NCBI RefSeq assembly: GCF_002302635.1
Contig: NZ_CP022387.1
Span: 2,046,001 to 2,110,000 of the forward strand
DNA: 64,000 nucleotides
Reading direction: 5' to 3'
Source of the DNA: Capnocytophaga stomatis
GTDB lineage: Bacteria > Bacteroidota > Bacteroidia > Flavobacteriales > Flavobacteriaceae
The number at the start of each line of letters is the position of its first letter. The stretch's first letter is position 1. Shown here piece after piece: positions 34,422-43,341 of the stretch. Under the pieces are notes generated by a model that was not told where the DNA came from, made no database searches, and saw only the letters and a list, made by a program, of their open reading frames with translations. The position numbers and the translations under genes were made by a program.

Positions 34422-37400
34422 ATGTCAAAACAATTATTTTGGTTACTTGTTTGCTTCTTTTCGACCTTTTCGTTGGTGGCACAAGTGACTGTAACTGGTA
34501 AAATTACCGATGAAGCTAATGGTCCGTTGCCAGGAGCCAATGTTCTGGTAAAAGGAACTACGCACGGAGTTGTTTCCGATTTTGACGGGAACTATACGAT
34601 TCAAGCCAATCCAGGAGATGTGCTTGAATTTTCATTTATTGGATTTCAAACCCAAACTAAAAAAGTAGCGGGGGGGGGTAAATCACTGATAATCAATATT
34701 TTACTAAAAGAGGATACACAGCAGCTGGAGGACGTAGTTGTAGTAGGTTACGGAACTCAGAAAAAAGCGAATCTTACCGGAACGGTTAATACCGTTAAAG
34801 CAGAGGCTATTCAAGGAAAAGCAACCACGTCATTAACCAATGCATTACAAGGGGTTGCTCCAGGGGTGACTGTTATTTCTCGTCCGGGCGATATCGGAGG
34901 AGATATGGGTAGTGTTAATATCAGAGGTAGAGGAAATCTTGGTACAGCGGCTCCTCTCTATGTGGTTGATGGAGTACCAGTAAGTGCAGCAGATTTTCAG
35001 CGTCTTTACGCAGGTGATATTGAAAGTATCAGTATATTAAAGGATGCTGCTGCTTCTGCTATTTATGGTTCACGTGCTGCTTATGGAGTTTTCTTGGTAA
35101 CAACTAAAAAAGGCAAAGAAGGAAAAGCCAGTATTTCTTACAACGGATATTATGGTTTCCAATCTCCCACTGTTCTTCCTAAAAAATTAAATGCGTACGA
35201 TTATGCTACACTTTTAAATGAAGCTAACATAAACGCAGGTAAAAACGCCATTTACAATCAAGCTGCGATGGACAGAATCGTAGCACAGGATTCACCCGAC
35301 TTATATCCTAATAATGATTGGTATTCATTGGTTTTCAGAAAACATATTCCCATTCAAGAACATAATTTGAGTGTTTCCGGAGGAGGAAAAACACGTTATT
35401 TCGTCAGCGGAACATTCTATGAGCAAGAATCCGTGGTGAAAGGACGTTTGTTAGACAGATACAGCTTCAGAGCCAATACCGAGCGTGATTTTACGGATAA
35501 ATTTACTTTGGGAACGAATATTTCATATGTTCGTGATGACTATAAACGAGATGGAAATTTCTCAATTACCGACTTAGACCGAATGACACCATTAACTGTG
35601 GCACGTCACACTGACGGTAGTTGGGGAACCGTAACTGGTGGTAACCAAAGTACAGTTCTGGCAGAGAATAACCCACTTCGAAAAATTGCGGAATATGGAA
35701 GGCATAATTATGTTACAACACGTTTTAATGGTTCATTAAATGGAGTCTGGAAACCGCTGAAAGGGCTAAGTGTAACCGGGCAACTTTCGTATAGAACAGT
35801 TGATAAAAGAGAAACTGATTTTGAGAACAAAGTAGAGCAACTTACAGGTTTTATTTCCAAAAAACCTTTAAAAGGTACAGATGGGCAAACTGTTAATAAA
35901 ATGACTAAGACTTGGGAACACGTGCAAAATCTTATTTCTCAAGTATATGCTAATTATGATTTTTCAGTTGAAAATAATAACTTCTCGTTGATGGCAGGAA
36001 CACAGTACGAGGATTATAAGTACGAGTGGCTTCGTGCTTCAAGAAAAGATTTTCCTAATAATACTTTAAACTCAATAAATGCAGGTTCTGGAAAGGCTGA
36101 GAATTTAGGTAATGATGGTTCCATACAAGAACGAGTGTTTCTGTCTTATTTCGGTAGATTCAAGTATAATTATGATGGAAAATATTTATTTGAGGCTAAC
36201 GTACGTGCTGACCAATCGTCACAATTTCCCAAAGATAATAGATTAGGCGTTTTCCCTTCGTTTTCTGCAGCGTATCGTATCAGCCAGGAAGAGTTTATGA
36301 AAAATATTGAATGGCTTTCCGACTTAAAATTACGTGCTTCGTGGGGTAAATTAGGAAATGTGGACAACGTTGGCTATTACGACTATTATGATGCCCTTGG
36401 GGTTGGGTCTGCGTATATTATTGATGGTGTCAAAGCTGATGGGGCTTGGCCTTCAATCCAAGTTAATAAAAATTTAACTTGGGAAACTGTTACAATGACT
36501 AATTTAGGGATTGATGCTTCATTTTTCAAAAACTCATTAAATGTTCAGTTAGACGTTTTTGATAAGTTAACATCAAACATCTTATTGAAAATGCCACAAC
36601 CTTATGAATTAGGATTGGTTACTAATAGGAATTATGACGAAAGAGCAGCTAAAAATGCTGGAAAGGTTTCAAATAAAGGTGTTGAAGCTCTTGTTTCCTA
36701 TAAGGGAGAAGTGGGAGATTTCAAATATGGTATTTCTGCTAATGTATCTAAAATTTGGAACAAGGTTGTGGACTTGAACGGACAGGACAATCAAATAGAT
36801 GGTAACTTTATTTTGAAAGAAGGGGAAGCTATTGGTTCTTTCTTTGGTTATAAGGCTCTTGGACTGTTCAAAGACGCGGAAGAAGTTAAAAATCACGTGA
36901 AACAAAGTGCCAATACCGCTGCCGGAGATATTAAATATGCTGATGTTGACGGGAATGCCAAATTAGATGCCAATGACCGTACTATTTTAGGGAATGATGT
37001 TCCTTACTTTACGTATGGCTTAGGTTTTGATGTTTCGTACAAAGGTTTTGATCTTTCCGTACAAGGACAAGGTGTAAGAGATGTAATGGTTTATTTGTCA
37101 GGTGAGGCATCACAAGCATTCTTCAATGGGGCTGGTGCTAAAGAATATCACTTAGGTCGTTGGACACCGCAAAATCCTGATCCTAACGCAAATTATCCTC
37201 GATTGTTGATAACATCAGCTAATGCACACAATTCCATAGCCTCTTCTTTTTGGTTATATGATGCTGATTATTTCCGCATAAAAAGCATTATTTTGGGGTA
37301 TACAATGCCGCAAGACGTTAGTAAGTATATGGGATGCCAAAAGGTAAGATTTTACCTTTCAGGAACAAACTTATTAACATTCAGAGCCGATAAACGTATG

Positions 37401-37487
37401 AAAGATTTTGATCCTGAGGCTCCTTCTGCCAGAGGAACATATCCTAATATGAAAAATATTACTTTTGGAGTAAACGTATCATTTTAA
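34422..37487 (+). CDS. SusC/RagA family TonB-dependent transporter
   Basis: A 1021-aa outer-membrane transporter. Residues 1-20 (MSKQLFWLLVCFFSTFSLVA) are a signal peptide. A carboxypeptidase-D regulatory-like domain (about 23-100) is followed by EDVVVVGYGTQKK and a plug domain with LYVVDGVPVSAADF and ISILKDAAASAIYGSRAAYG. The long beta-barrel ends with FGVNVSF. It imports a nutrient, probably a glycan or peptide, together with the downstream SusD. Codons 84-86 (GGG GGG GGT) lie in a run of nine G, so a slip would shift the frame and remove the barrel. Confidence 0.95.
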   Translation: MSKQLFWLLVCFFSTFSLVAQVTVTGKITDEANGPLPGANVLVKGTTHGVVSDFDGNYTIQANPGDVLEFSFIGFQTQTKKVAGGGKSLIINILLKEDTQQLEDVVVVGYGTQKKANLTGTVNTVKAEAIQGKATTSLTNALQGVAPGVTVISRPGDIGGDMGSVNIRGRGNLGTAAPLYVVDGVPVSAADFQRLYAGDIESISILKDAAASAIYGSRAAYGVFLVTTKKGKEGKASISYNGYYGFQSPTVLPKKLNAYDYATLLNEANINAGKNAIYNQAAMDRIVAQDSPDLYPNNDWYSLVFRKHIPIQEHNLSVSGGGKTRYFVSGTFYEQESVVKGRLLDRYSFRANTERDFTDKFTLGTNISYVRDDYKRDGNFSITDLDRMTPLTVARHTDGSWGTVTGGNQSTVLAENNPLRKIAEYGRHNYVTTRFNGSLNGVWKPLKGLSVTGQLSYRTVDKRETDFENKVEQLTGFISKKPLKGTDGQTVNKMTKTWEHVQNLISQVYANYDFSVENNNFSLMAGTQYEDYKYEWLRASRKDFPNNTLNSINAGSGKAENLGNDGSIQERVFLSYFGRFKYNYDGKYLFEANVRADQSSQFPKDNRLGVFPSFSAAYRISQEEFMKNIEWLSDLKLRASWGKLGNVDNVGYYDYYDALGVGSAYIIDGVKADGAWPSIQVNKNLTWETVTMTNLGIDASFFKNSLNVQLDVFDKLTSNILLKMPQPYELGLVTNRNYDERAAKNAGKVSNKGVEALVSYKGEVGDFKYGISANVSKIWNKVVDLNGQDNQIDGNFILKEGEAIGSFFGYKALGLFKDAEEVKNHVKQSANTAAGDIKYADVDGNAKLDANDRTILGNDVPYFTYGLGFDVSYKGFDLSVQGQGVRDVMVYLSGEASQAFFNGAGAKEYHLGRWTPQNPDPNANYPRLLITSANAHNSIASSFWLYDADYFRIKSIILGYTMPQDVSKYMGCQKVRFYLSGTNLLTFRADKRMKDFDPEAPSARGTYPNMKNITFGVNVSF
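34670..34678 (+). repeat. Poly-G tract (G9) in susC
   Basis: Nine guanines inside codons 83-86, directly before KSLIINILLKED. A second susC in the window has a tract of the same length at the equivalent position. It is in frame here. Confidence 0.9.
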
Positions 37488-37500
37488 AAAAAATAACTGT

Positions 37501-39126
37501 ATGAAAACGAAATATATAATACCATTTTTTATAGCCCTACTTTTTGTAGGATGTGATTTGGATAGAGAACCTCAAGATAAAATTTTTTCAGACAGTTTCT
37601 GGAAAACAGAAAATGATGTTACTCGAGCTTTGATGGGATGTTATGCACATATTCCTGCCAGTGTATATAACGCATATCTAGATGGATATGCCGATAATAG
37701 TTACTGTCAATATCCTTGGGAAAGTAAAGCTACTGTAATTTCTGCAGGAGATATTACTGATAATGAGGATTTTGGTTATGGTTTTGTAGGTCTTCGTCGT
37801 TTTAACTATTTTTTAGAAAATGTTGATAAAGCCCCTATCTCAGAAACTTTGAAAAAGCAAACTAAAGCCGAAGTTCGCACTCTTAGAGCTTGGTTTTATT
37901 TCAATTTGGCGTCTCGATTTGGTGATGTTCCTTTAATTAAAACATATATTACCGAAACGGAAGAAGGACAAATAGCACCTACTTCAGAGAAAGAAGTCAT
38001 TAACTTTGTTATAAGTGAGTTAGAACAGAGTATTCCTGACTTGCCAACGAACCCTTCTGTGAAAAGTCGTTTGGGTCAAGCAGCTGCCTATGCAGTAAAA
38101 GCCCGTGTGCATTTATTTTACGGTCAGTATCCTCAGGTTGTAGAAGCAACTCAAGCCATTATGGGTATGGGATATGATTTGTTTAAAATAAAGTCAGATT
38201 TAGGTAGTGAACAAGACGATTATTCTAAATTTATAGATTTTACAAACGACGAACATAAACAAAAATTTTATAGCGGTCTCCGTAGTTATGAAAAATTGTT
38301 TTGGGACGAAAATAAGGGTAATGTTGAGGTTATTTTTAATCAAGAGTTTATAGAGGATAGTTTCAACTATATAAGTTTGTACTTATTGTCAAGTAATGCT
38401 GGGGGAGGTTGGAGTTCAATAACTCCTACCGTAGATTTGGTAAATGCTTATTGGAAGTCAGATGGAACTACTTTTACGCCTCCATCAGCAGAACAACGTA
38501 AAGCCAATTACAATGATGGTAAGTACAAGCCTGAGTATTTAGATGAATTCAAAAATCGTGATACTCGTTTGTATGCAACAATTCTGTACCCTGGTGCCAT
38601 TTGGAAGGCTAATTTAGGAGATGATACTTTCGTTTGGCAGAATAACGGTAAGGCTAGTAATACTTCTAAAACAGGATATAACTATCGTAAAATGGTTGAT
38701 CCTAATGGGGAGGATATATACAGAAAAGTGAATGATTTTCCACTTATTCGTTATGCTGAGGTTTTACTAATGTATGCAGAAGCTCAAAACGAAGTAGCTG
38801 GTGCTGACGCTACGGTCTATGAAGCTTTGCATAAGATCAGAGAACGTGTGGGAATGCCCGATGTAGCCGCAGGACTTTCAAAAGAGGAAATGCGTGAGGT
38901 TATTCGTAATGAACGCCGAATTGAGTTAGCTTGCGAAGGACATCGTTGGAACGATATCCGTCGTTGGGGAATTTCATCTCAAGTAATGAAAGATATTTAC
39001 AGTATTCACGGTGAGTTAGCTCAGAAACGTCGTTGGGAAGATAAATTTATGCGTATGCCTTATCCGATTTCTGCAATTGACAGAAATCCTAAACTCAAAG
39101 ATGCTCAAAAAGCAAAAGGATATTAA
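37501..39126 (+). CDS. SusD/RagB family lipoprotein
   Basis: A 541-aa surface lipoprotein: MKTKYIIPFFIALLFVGCDLD has the lipobox with Cys18. The SusD fold of tetratricopeptide-like helices is shown by DSFWKTENDVTRALMGCYA, VRTLRAWFYFNLASRFGDVPLI, NFPLIRYAEVLLMYAEAQNEV and the C-terminal VIRNERRIELACEGHRWNDIRRWGI. It forms the lid over the SusC barrel and binds the ligand. It starts 13 bp after susC ends. Confidence 0.95.
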   Translation: MKTKYIIPFFIALLFVGCDLDREPQDKIFSDSFWKTENDVTRALMGCYAHIPASVYNAYLDGYADNSYCQYPWESKATVISAGDITDNEDFGYGFVGLRRFNYFLENVDKAPISETLKKQTKAEVRTLRAWFYFNLASRFGDVPLIKTYITETEEGQIAPTSEKEVINFVISELEQSIPDLPTNPSVKSRLGQAAAYAVKARVHLFYGQYPQVVEATQAIMGMGYDLFKIKSDLGSEQDDYSKFIDFTNDEHKQKFYSGLRSYEKLFWDENKGNVEVIFNQEFIEDSFNYISLYLLSSNAGGGWSSITPTVDLVNAYWKSDGTTFTPPSAEQRKANYNDGKYKPEYLDEFKNRDTRLYATILYPGAIWKANLGDDTFVWQNNGKASNTSKTGYNYRKMVDPNGEDIYRKVNDFPLIRYAEVLLMYAEAQNEVAGADATVYEALHKIRERVGMPDVAAGLSKEEMREVIRNERRIELACEGHRWNDIRRWGISSQVMKDIYSIHGELAQKRRWEDKFMRMPYPISAIDRNPKLKDAQKAKGY

Positions 39127-39129
39127 TAT

Positions 39130-39330
39130 TTTCTCAGTGAAAGAGCTAAAGTATGGTTGAAAGATTTGTCTGTTGTCAGTATTTCCACTACAACGAAAAT
39201 TTATCCAATTGGTGATGCTCCTGAATTGGGAGTTCCTGCTGATTGGTCAAAACCCGATAAATATCGAGTAGAAGCTAATAATGGTAATTTTGCTGAATGG
39301 ACAATCGAAGTTACCTCTTTCAAAAAATAG
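39130..39330 (+). pseudogene. C-terminal remnant of a third SusCD-locus gene
   Basis: After the susD stop the same frame is open again for 66 codons to TAG at 39328-39330, with no start codon. The product (FLSERAKVWLKDLSVVSIST, then PADWSKPDKYRVEAN and AEWTIEVTSFKK) has the usual closing pattern of Bacteroidetes surface lipoproteins with Ig-like or DUF5018 repeats. I read it as the tail of a glycan-binding lipoprotein gene whose front was deleted. A strong terminator follows. Confidence 0.7.
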
Positions 39331-39367
39331 CAAATAATTGCTTTTATAACATATAAACAAACTGTAG

Positions 39368-39390
39368 AAGCTGCCTATATTAGGCAGCTT
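39368..39390 (+). terminator. Terminator of SusC/SusD operon
   Basis: AAGCTGCCTA and TAGGCAGCTT form a 10-bp perfect stem with a 3-nt loop, followed by seven T. Confidence 0.9.
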
Positions 39391-39540
39391 TTTTTAATAT
39401 TTATTCAATAATTTATTGATTATTAGTTTTTTATGAGAAATGAAATTGTTAGCTTAATAAAAATTTTCACTTATTCAAAACTTCAACAAGTCGAATAAAT
39501 TAAAAATTATTAAAGAATTGATTTTAAACGTCATTTTTAC

Positions 39541-39548
39541 TATTTTTG
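39541..39548 (+). promoter_or_regulatory. Promoter -7 box of prfA
   Basis: TATTTTTG, fitting TAnnTTTG, 37 bp before the prfA start. Confidence 0.6.
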
Positions 39549-39585
39549 CAACCAATTTTCAACGAAAAAATTCAATTTCAAAAAA

Positions 39586-40659
39586 ATGCTTGACAGATTA
39601 AACATTGTAAAACAACGTTTTGACGAAATTTCGGATTTGATTATCCAACCCGATGTTATTTCCGACCAAAAACGTTACATTCAGCTTAACAAAGAATACA
39701 AGGAACTTAAAGAACTTATCGATAAAAGAGAAGAATACATTTTAGTAACTTCAAACATTAGCGAAGCCGAGGACATTATCGCCAATGAAACCGACCCCGA
39801 AATGGTGGAAATGGCAAAAATGCAATTGGACGAAGCCAAAGAAAAACTTCCGCAGTTGGAGGAGGAAATTCGCTTTATGCTTATCCCTAAAGACCCTGAA
39901 GATGCCAAAAATGCCGTGATGGAAATCCGTGCGGGAACGGGAGGCGACGAGGCTTCAATCTTCGCAGGAGACTTATATCGAATGTACACTAAATATTGTC
40001 AATCAAAGGGTTGGAGTACATCGGTGATGGACTTCAATGAAGGAACTTCGGGTGGATATAAAGAAATTATTTTCGAAGTTACGGGCGACAACGTGTACGG
40101 AACGCTCAAATTTGAAGCCGGTGTGCATCGTGTGCAACGCGTTCCGCAAACTGAAACACAAGGACGCGTACATACCTCAGCCGCAACGGTTATGGTACTC
40201 CCCGAGGCAGAAGAATTTGATGTGGAATTGGATATGGCAGATGTTAAAATCATCAGAACTACCTCAACAGGACCCGGAGGACAGTCGGTGAACACTACCT
40301 ATTCCGCCATTCAGTTGCAGCACATTCCCACAGGGATTGAAGTACGTTGCCAAGACGAAAAATCACAGCATAAAAACTTGGATAAAGCCTTGAAAGTGTT
40401 GCGTTCGCGTTTGTACGAAATGGAATTGGCAAAAAAAATGGAGGAAGATTCAGCCAGACGTAAAAGTATGGTTTCCAGTGGGGACAGAAGTGCCAAAATC
40501 CGTACGTATAACTATCCGCAAGGGCGTGTAACTGACCACCGCATCGGGCTGACACTCTACGATTTACAGAATGTAATGAACGGCGATGTACAACGCCTTA
40601 TCGACGAGCTACAACTTGCCGAAAACACCGAAAAACTCAAGGAAAACGATATGTTTTAA
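39586..40659 (+). CDS. prfA: Peptide chain release factor 1
   Basis: A 357-aa class I release factor for UAA and UAG. Domain 1 is helical (1-105), and the family signature [22 protein letters not shown] follows. The GGQ loop that triggers peptide release is in [16 protein letters not shown] (about residues 225-240). The codon-recognition tripeptide region lies around [17 protein letters not shown], whose PxT element (PQT here, at about 184-186) marks RF1 rather than RF2. Its specificity includes UAG, relevant to the amber codon in the HU-like gene. Confidence 0.97.
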   Translation: MLDRLNIVKQRFDEISDLIIQPDVISDQKRYIQLNKEYKELKELIDKREEYILVTSNISEAEDIIANETDPEMVEMAKMQLDEAKEKLPQLEEEIRFMLIPKDPEDAKNAVMEIRAGTGGDEASIFAGDLYRMYTKYCQSKGWSTSVMDFNEGTSGGYKEIIFEVTGDNVYGTLKFEAGVHRVQRVPQTETQGRVHTSAATVMVLPEAEEFDVELDMADVKIIRTTSTGPGGQSVNTTYSAIQLQHIPTGIEVRCQDEKSQHKNLDKALKVLRSRLYEMELAKKMEEDSARRKSMVSSGDRSAKIRTYNYPQGRVTDHRIGLTLYDLQNVMNGDVQRLIDELQLAENTEKLKENDMF

Positions 40660-40669
40660 TAATATTGGG

Positions 40670-40694
40670 AAAGACGATGAATTTCATCGTCTTT
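40670..40694 (+). terminator. Terminator of prfA
   Basis: AAAGACGATGA and TCATCGTCTTT make an 11-bp stem with a 3-nt loop, followed by a T-rich tract. Confidence 0.85.
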
Positions 40695-40751
40695 CTTTTA
40701 TATACAGCTATAAAGCAACACAAGAATATTTAATTCACACTTTTTCTAAGA

Positions 40752-41744
40752 ATGAAAAATATATTACTGGACATAGGAACAAATTCGATAGGATGGGTAT
40801 TAGTTGATAAAACTAAATCCGAAATAGAAGATTTGGGAGTTTTTACTAATAACAAAAGTACAGCCAAACCCTTTCTCAAATGGGCAGGAGGAAAAACGCA
40901 ACTGATTTCGGAGATAGAAAGAAATTTACCTTCAAAACTTGTGCAAGGTAATTTTACCTATATCGAACCTTTTGTAGGGAGCGGAGCGGTTTTGTTTTGG
41001 ATGTTGAACAATTTTCCAAATTTGAAAAAGGCGGTAATCAACGATATTAACCAAGACCTTATCAATACTTATAAAACCATTGCTTCGAATCCCAAAGAAC
41101 TCATTTCTATTCTTGAAATTTTGCAAAATGAATACCACGATTTAGACGGAAACGACGACAAGAAAAAACAATATTATTACGACAAAAGAGCTTTGTACAA
41201 TACTCGAAAGGAAGAAAGAACAAGCCAATCGGCATTGTTTATTTTCTTAAACCGAACTTGTTTCAATGGCTTGTATCGTGTCAATAGGAAAAATGAATTT
41301 AATGTACCGATGGGAAGCTACAAAAAGCCAACCATTTGTGATACAGAAAATCTTTTGGCGGTAAGTGAGGCTTTGCAGAAAGTAGAAATTTTATGTGGCG
41401 ATTTTGAGCAAACACTATCTTATGCAGATGAAAAGTCGTTGTTTTATTTCGATCCTCCCTATAAACCGCTTAGTGAAACTTCGAGTTTCAATTCGTATGC
41501 AAAAGACGAATTTAATGATGATGAACAAATTCGTTTGAGAGATTTTTGCAATAGATTAGATGCTTTAAACCATACTTGGATTTTGAGCAATTCGGATGTA
41601 AAAGGAAAAAATGCAGAAGATAATTTTTTTGATGACCTTTATGCTGAATTTTCAATCCAAAGAGTAAATGCCAAACGAAGCATCAACGCCAATCATAAAA
41701 AAAGAGGTCTATTGACTGAATTATTAATTACCAACCATATTTAA
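40752..41744 (+). CDS. Dam-type adenine methyltransferase with Cas9-like N-terminal segment
   Basis: A 330-aa protein. Residues about 38-330 are a D12-class N6-adenine methyltransferase of the GATC type: FLKWAGGKTQLI (41-52) binds S-adenosylmethionine, YIEPFVGSGAVLF (70-82) follows, and the catalytic DPPY is at 234-237. It is the first gene of a three-gene restriction-modification operon. The first 31 residues are foreign to Dam and match the RuvC-I opening of Cas9: LDIGTNSIGW (residues 6-15, Asp7 equal to the nuclease Asp), then VLVDK and IEDLGVF. No other ATG precedes the Dam core, so translation starts within the Cas9-like part. No other cas gene or CRISPR array is in the window. Confidence 0.9.
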   Translation: MKNILLDIGTNSIGWVLVDKTKSEIEDLGVFTNNKSTAKPFLKWAGGKTQLISEIERNLPSKLVQGNFTYIEPFVGSGAVLFWMLNNFPNLKKAVINDINQDLINTYKTIASNPKELISILEILQNEYHDLDGNDDKKKQYYYDKRALYNTRKEERTSQSALFIFLNRTCFNGLYRVNRKNEFNVPMGSYKKPTICDTENLLAVSEALQKVEILCGDFEQTLSYADEKSLFYFDPPYKPLSETSSFNSYAKDEFNDDEQIRLRDFCNRLDALNHTWILSNSDVKGKNAEDNFFDDLYAEFSIQRVNAKRSINANHKKRGLLTELLITNHI

Positions 41745-41751
41745 AAAACTT

Positions 41752-42447
41752 ATGATTAGTAGTAAAGTAATAGAAGTGATGGCTCCCTTTTTTGAAATTA
41801 TTAAAAATTCGAAGGGGAAAACCATCGGACAAATCAAATCCAAATTACATATAGAAAGAGATAAAATGAAAAAGGGGGCATCGGGACTCATTATTGAAAA
41901 TCTTTTAGGAATTCAAAACAATAATCTTGCGGATGCTGATATAACAGAAATAGGCTGTGAGGTAAAAATATTACCTCTCCAAAAAAATAAAAATGGGGAG
42001 ATAAAGGTAAAAGAACCCACACAAATACAGATGATAAACTATTTTGAGGTAGCCAATGAAACTTGGGAAACTGCTAAACTTCGCAAGAAAATCAACTTAA
42101 CTTTTTGGGTAGTTTATTTAGCCAAAGAAAACGGAACTTCGCTCAATCAAGATGATTATAAAATTGTGGATTATTTTTTAGATCATCCCGATCATTCAAA
42201 AATGGAAATTTTTAAAAACGATTGGGAACTCATACAAAGTTACATTCAAAAAGGTTGGGCAGATAAACTCTCGTGCAGTATGGGAGAATTTATCGAACCA
42301 AAAACCAAAGGAAAAAATAATCAAGACCTAACCAATGCTCCTGACGGAAAAGGAGGTACAACAAAAGCCAGAAGACGAGCCTTTTATTACAAAAAGAATT
42401 ATACAAACACCCAAATAGTTCCGCATATCGATACAACAAAAATATAA
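41752..42447 (+). CDS. MutH/Sau3AI family restriction endonuclease (GATC)
   Basis: A 231-aa endonuclease of the MutH fold. GKTIGQIKSKL, KGASGLIIENLLG, then the metal-binding core ADITEIGCEVKILPL (Asp63, Glu70, Lys72, same spacing as MutH Asp70/Glu77/Lys79) and TWETAKLRKKINLTFWVVYL line up with E. coli MutH by eye. Flanked by a Dam-type and a DpnA-type methylase, it is more likely a type II enzyme cutting unmethylated GATC than a mismatch-repair nickase. Starts 7 bp after the methylase gene and shares one base with the next. Confidence 0.85.
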   Translation: MISSKVIEVMAPFFEIIKNSKGKTIGQIKSKLHIERDKMKKGASGLIIENLLGIQNNNLADADITEIGCEVKILPLQKNKNGEIKVKEPTQIQMINYFEVANETWETAKLRKKINLTFWVVYLAKENGTSLNQDDYKIVDYFLDHPDHSKMEIFKNDWELIQSYIQKGWADKLSCSMGEFIEPKTKGKNNQDLTNAPDGKGGTTKARRRAFYYKKNYTNTQIVPHIDTTKI

Positions 42448-43268
42448 TGCTCACCCCTTACTACATATCAAACAACAAAGATTTTTATCTTCTGCACGGA
42501 GATACAATGGAACTTTTGCCTCAAATGAATCGTAAGTTTGATATGATATTTGCTGATCCACCTTATTTTTTATCCAATGACGGACTTTCTATCCAAAACG
42601 GACAAATTGTAAGCGTAAATAAAGGTAAGTGGGATAAATCACAAGGCTTTGAATTTATCAACGATTTCAACCGAAAATGGCTATCTTTGGTACGAGAAAA
42701 AATGAAAGACGATGCCACGATTTGGATTAGCGGAACGATGCACAATATTTTTTCAGTGGGACAAATCCTCACGGAATTGGGCTTTAAGATCCTCAATATC
42801 ATTACTTGGGAAAAGACCAATCCGCCACCCAATTTTTCGTGTCGCTACTTTACCCATTCTACGGAGCAAATCATTTGGGCGAGGAAACACGAAAAAGTTC
42901 CGCATTATTTCAATTACGAACTAATGAAACAACTCAACGGTAACAAGCAAATGAAAGATGTTTGGCGACTCCCTGCCATTGCCCCTTGGGAAAAATCGTG
43001 TGGTAAACACCCTACACAAAAGCCCCTTTCGGTTTTAACGCGACTGATATTGGCTTCTACCCAGCCCAATGCGTGGATTCTCGACCCATTTACGGGAAGT
43101 TCTACCACGGGCATCGCAGCCAATCTTTTCGGAAGAAATTTTATAGGTATCGACAAAGAAAAAGATTTTTTGGAACTCAGCAAAAACAGAAGAGAAGAGA
43201 TAGAAAATCCTAAAACAGTTATCATTTACAAGCAAAAAATTAGTAAGACTAATATGGTAAATGGTTAG
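42447..43268 (+). CDS. DpnA/MboC-like DNA adenine methyltransferase
   Basis: A 273-aa methyltransferase. The catalytic motif ADPPYFLSNDGLSIQNGQ (DPPY at residues 37-40) is the hallmark of DpnA-type enzymes, which can methylate single-stranded GATC DNA. WISGTMHNIFSVGQIL and the C-terminal SAM-binding DPFTGSSTTGIAANLFGRNFIGID complete the beta-class order. The order Dam-type methylase, nuclease, second methylase is that of the MboI system. The second methylase is thought to protect single-stranded incoming DNA during uptake. Confidence 0.93.
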   Translation: MLTPYYISNNKDFYLLHGDTMELLPQMNRKFDMIFADPPYFLSNDGLSIQNGQIVSVNKGKWDKSQGFEFINDFNRKWLSLVREKMKDDATIWISGTMHNIFSVGQILTELGFKILNIITWEKTNPPPNFSCRYFTHSTEQIIWARKHEKVPHYFNYELMKQLNGNKQMKDVWRLPAIAPWEKSCGKHPTQKPLSVLTRLILASTQPNAWILDPFTGSSTTGIAANLFGRNFIGIDKEKDFLELSKNRREEIENPKTVIIYKQKISKTNMVNG

Positions 43269-43341
43269 AAACATTTGATAATTTTAACAACTTGTAGAGA
43301 TAACAAAATTTTATTTACAATTGCTAAAAAATAAAAATGCT

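Noticed and set aside
41752-42447. MutH as a mismatch-repair nuclease
   Set aside because: Its place between two GATC methylases in one operon fits restriction, and Bacteroidota normally lack MutH-based repair.
40660-43320. A remnant CRISPR-Cas locus beside the Cas9-like leader
   Set aside because: Apart from about 31 codons I find no other Cas9 motif (RuvC-II, HNH), no repeats and no tracrRNA-like segment.
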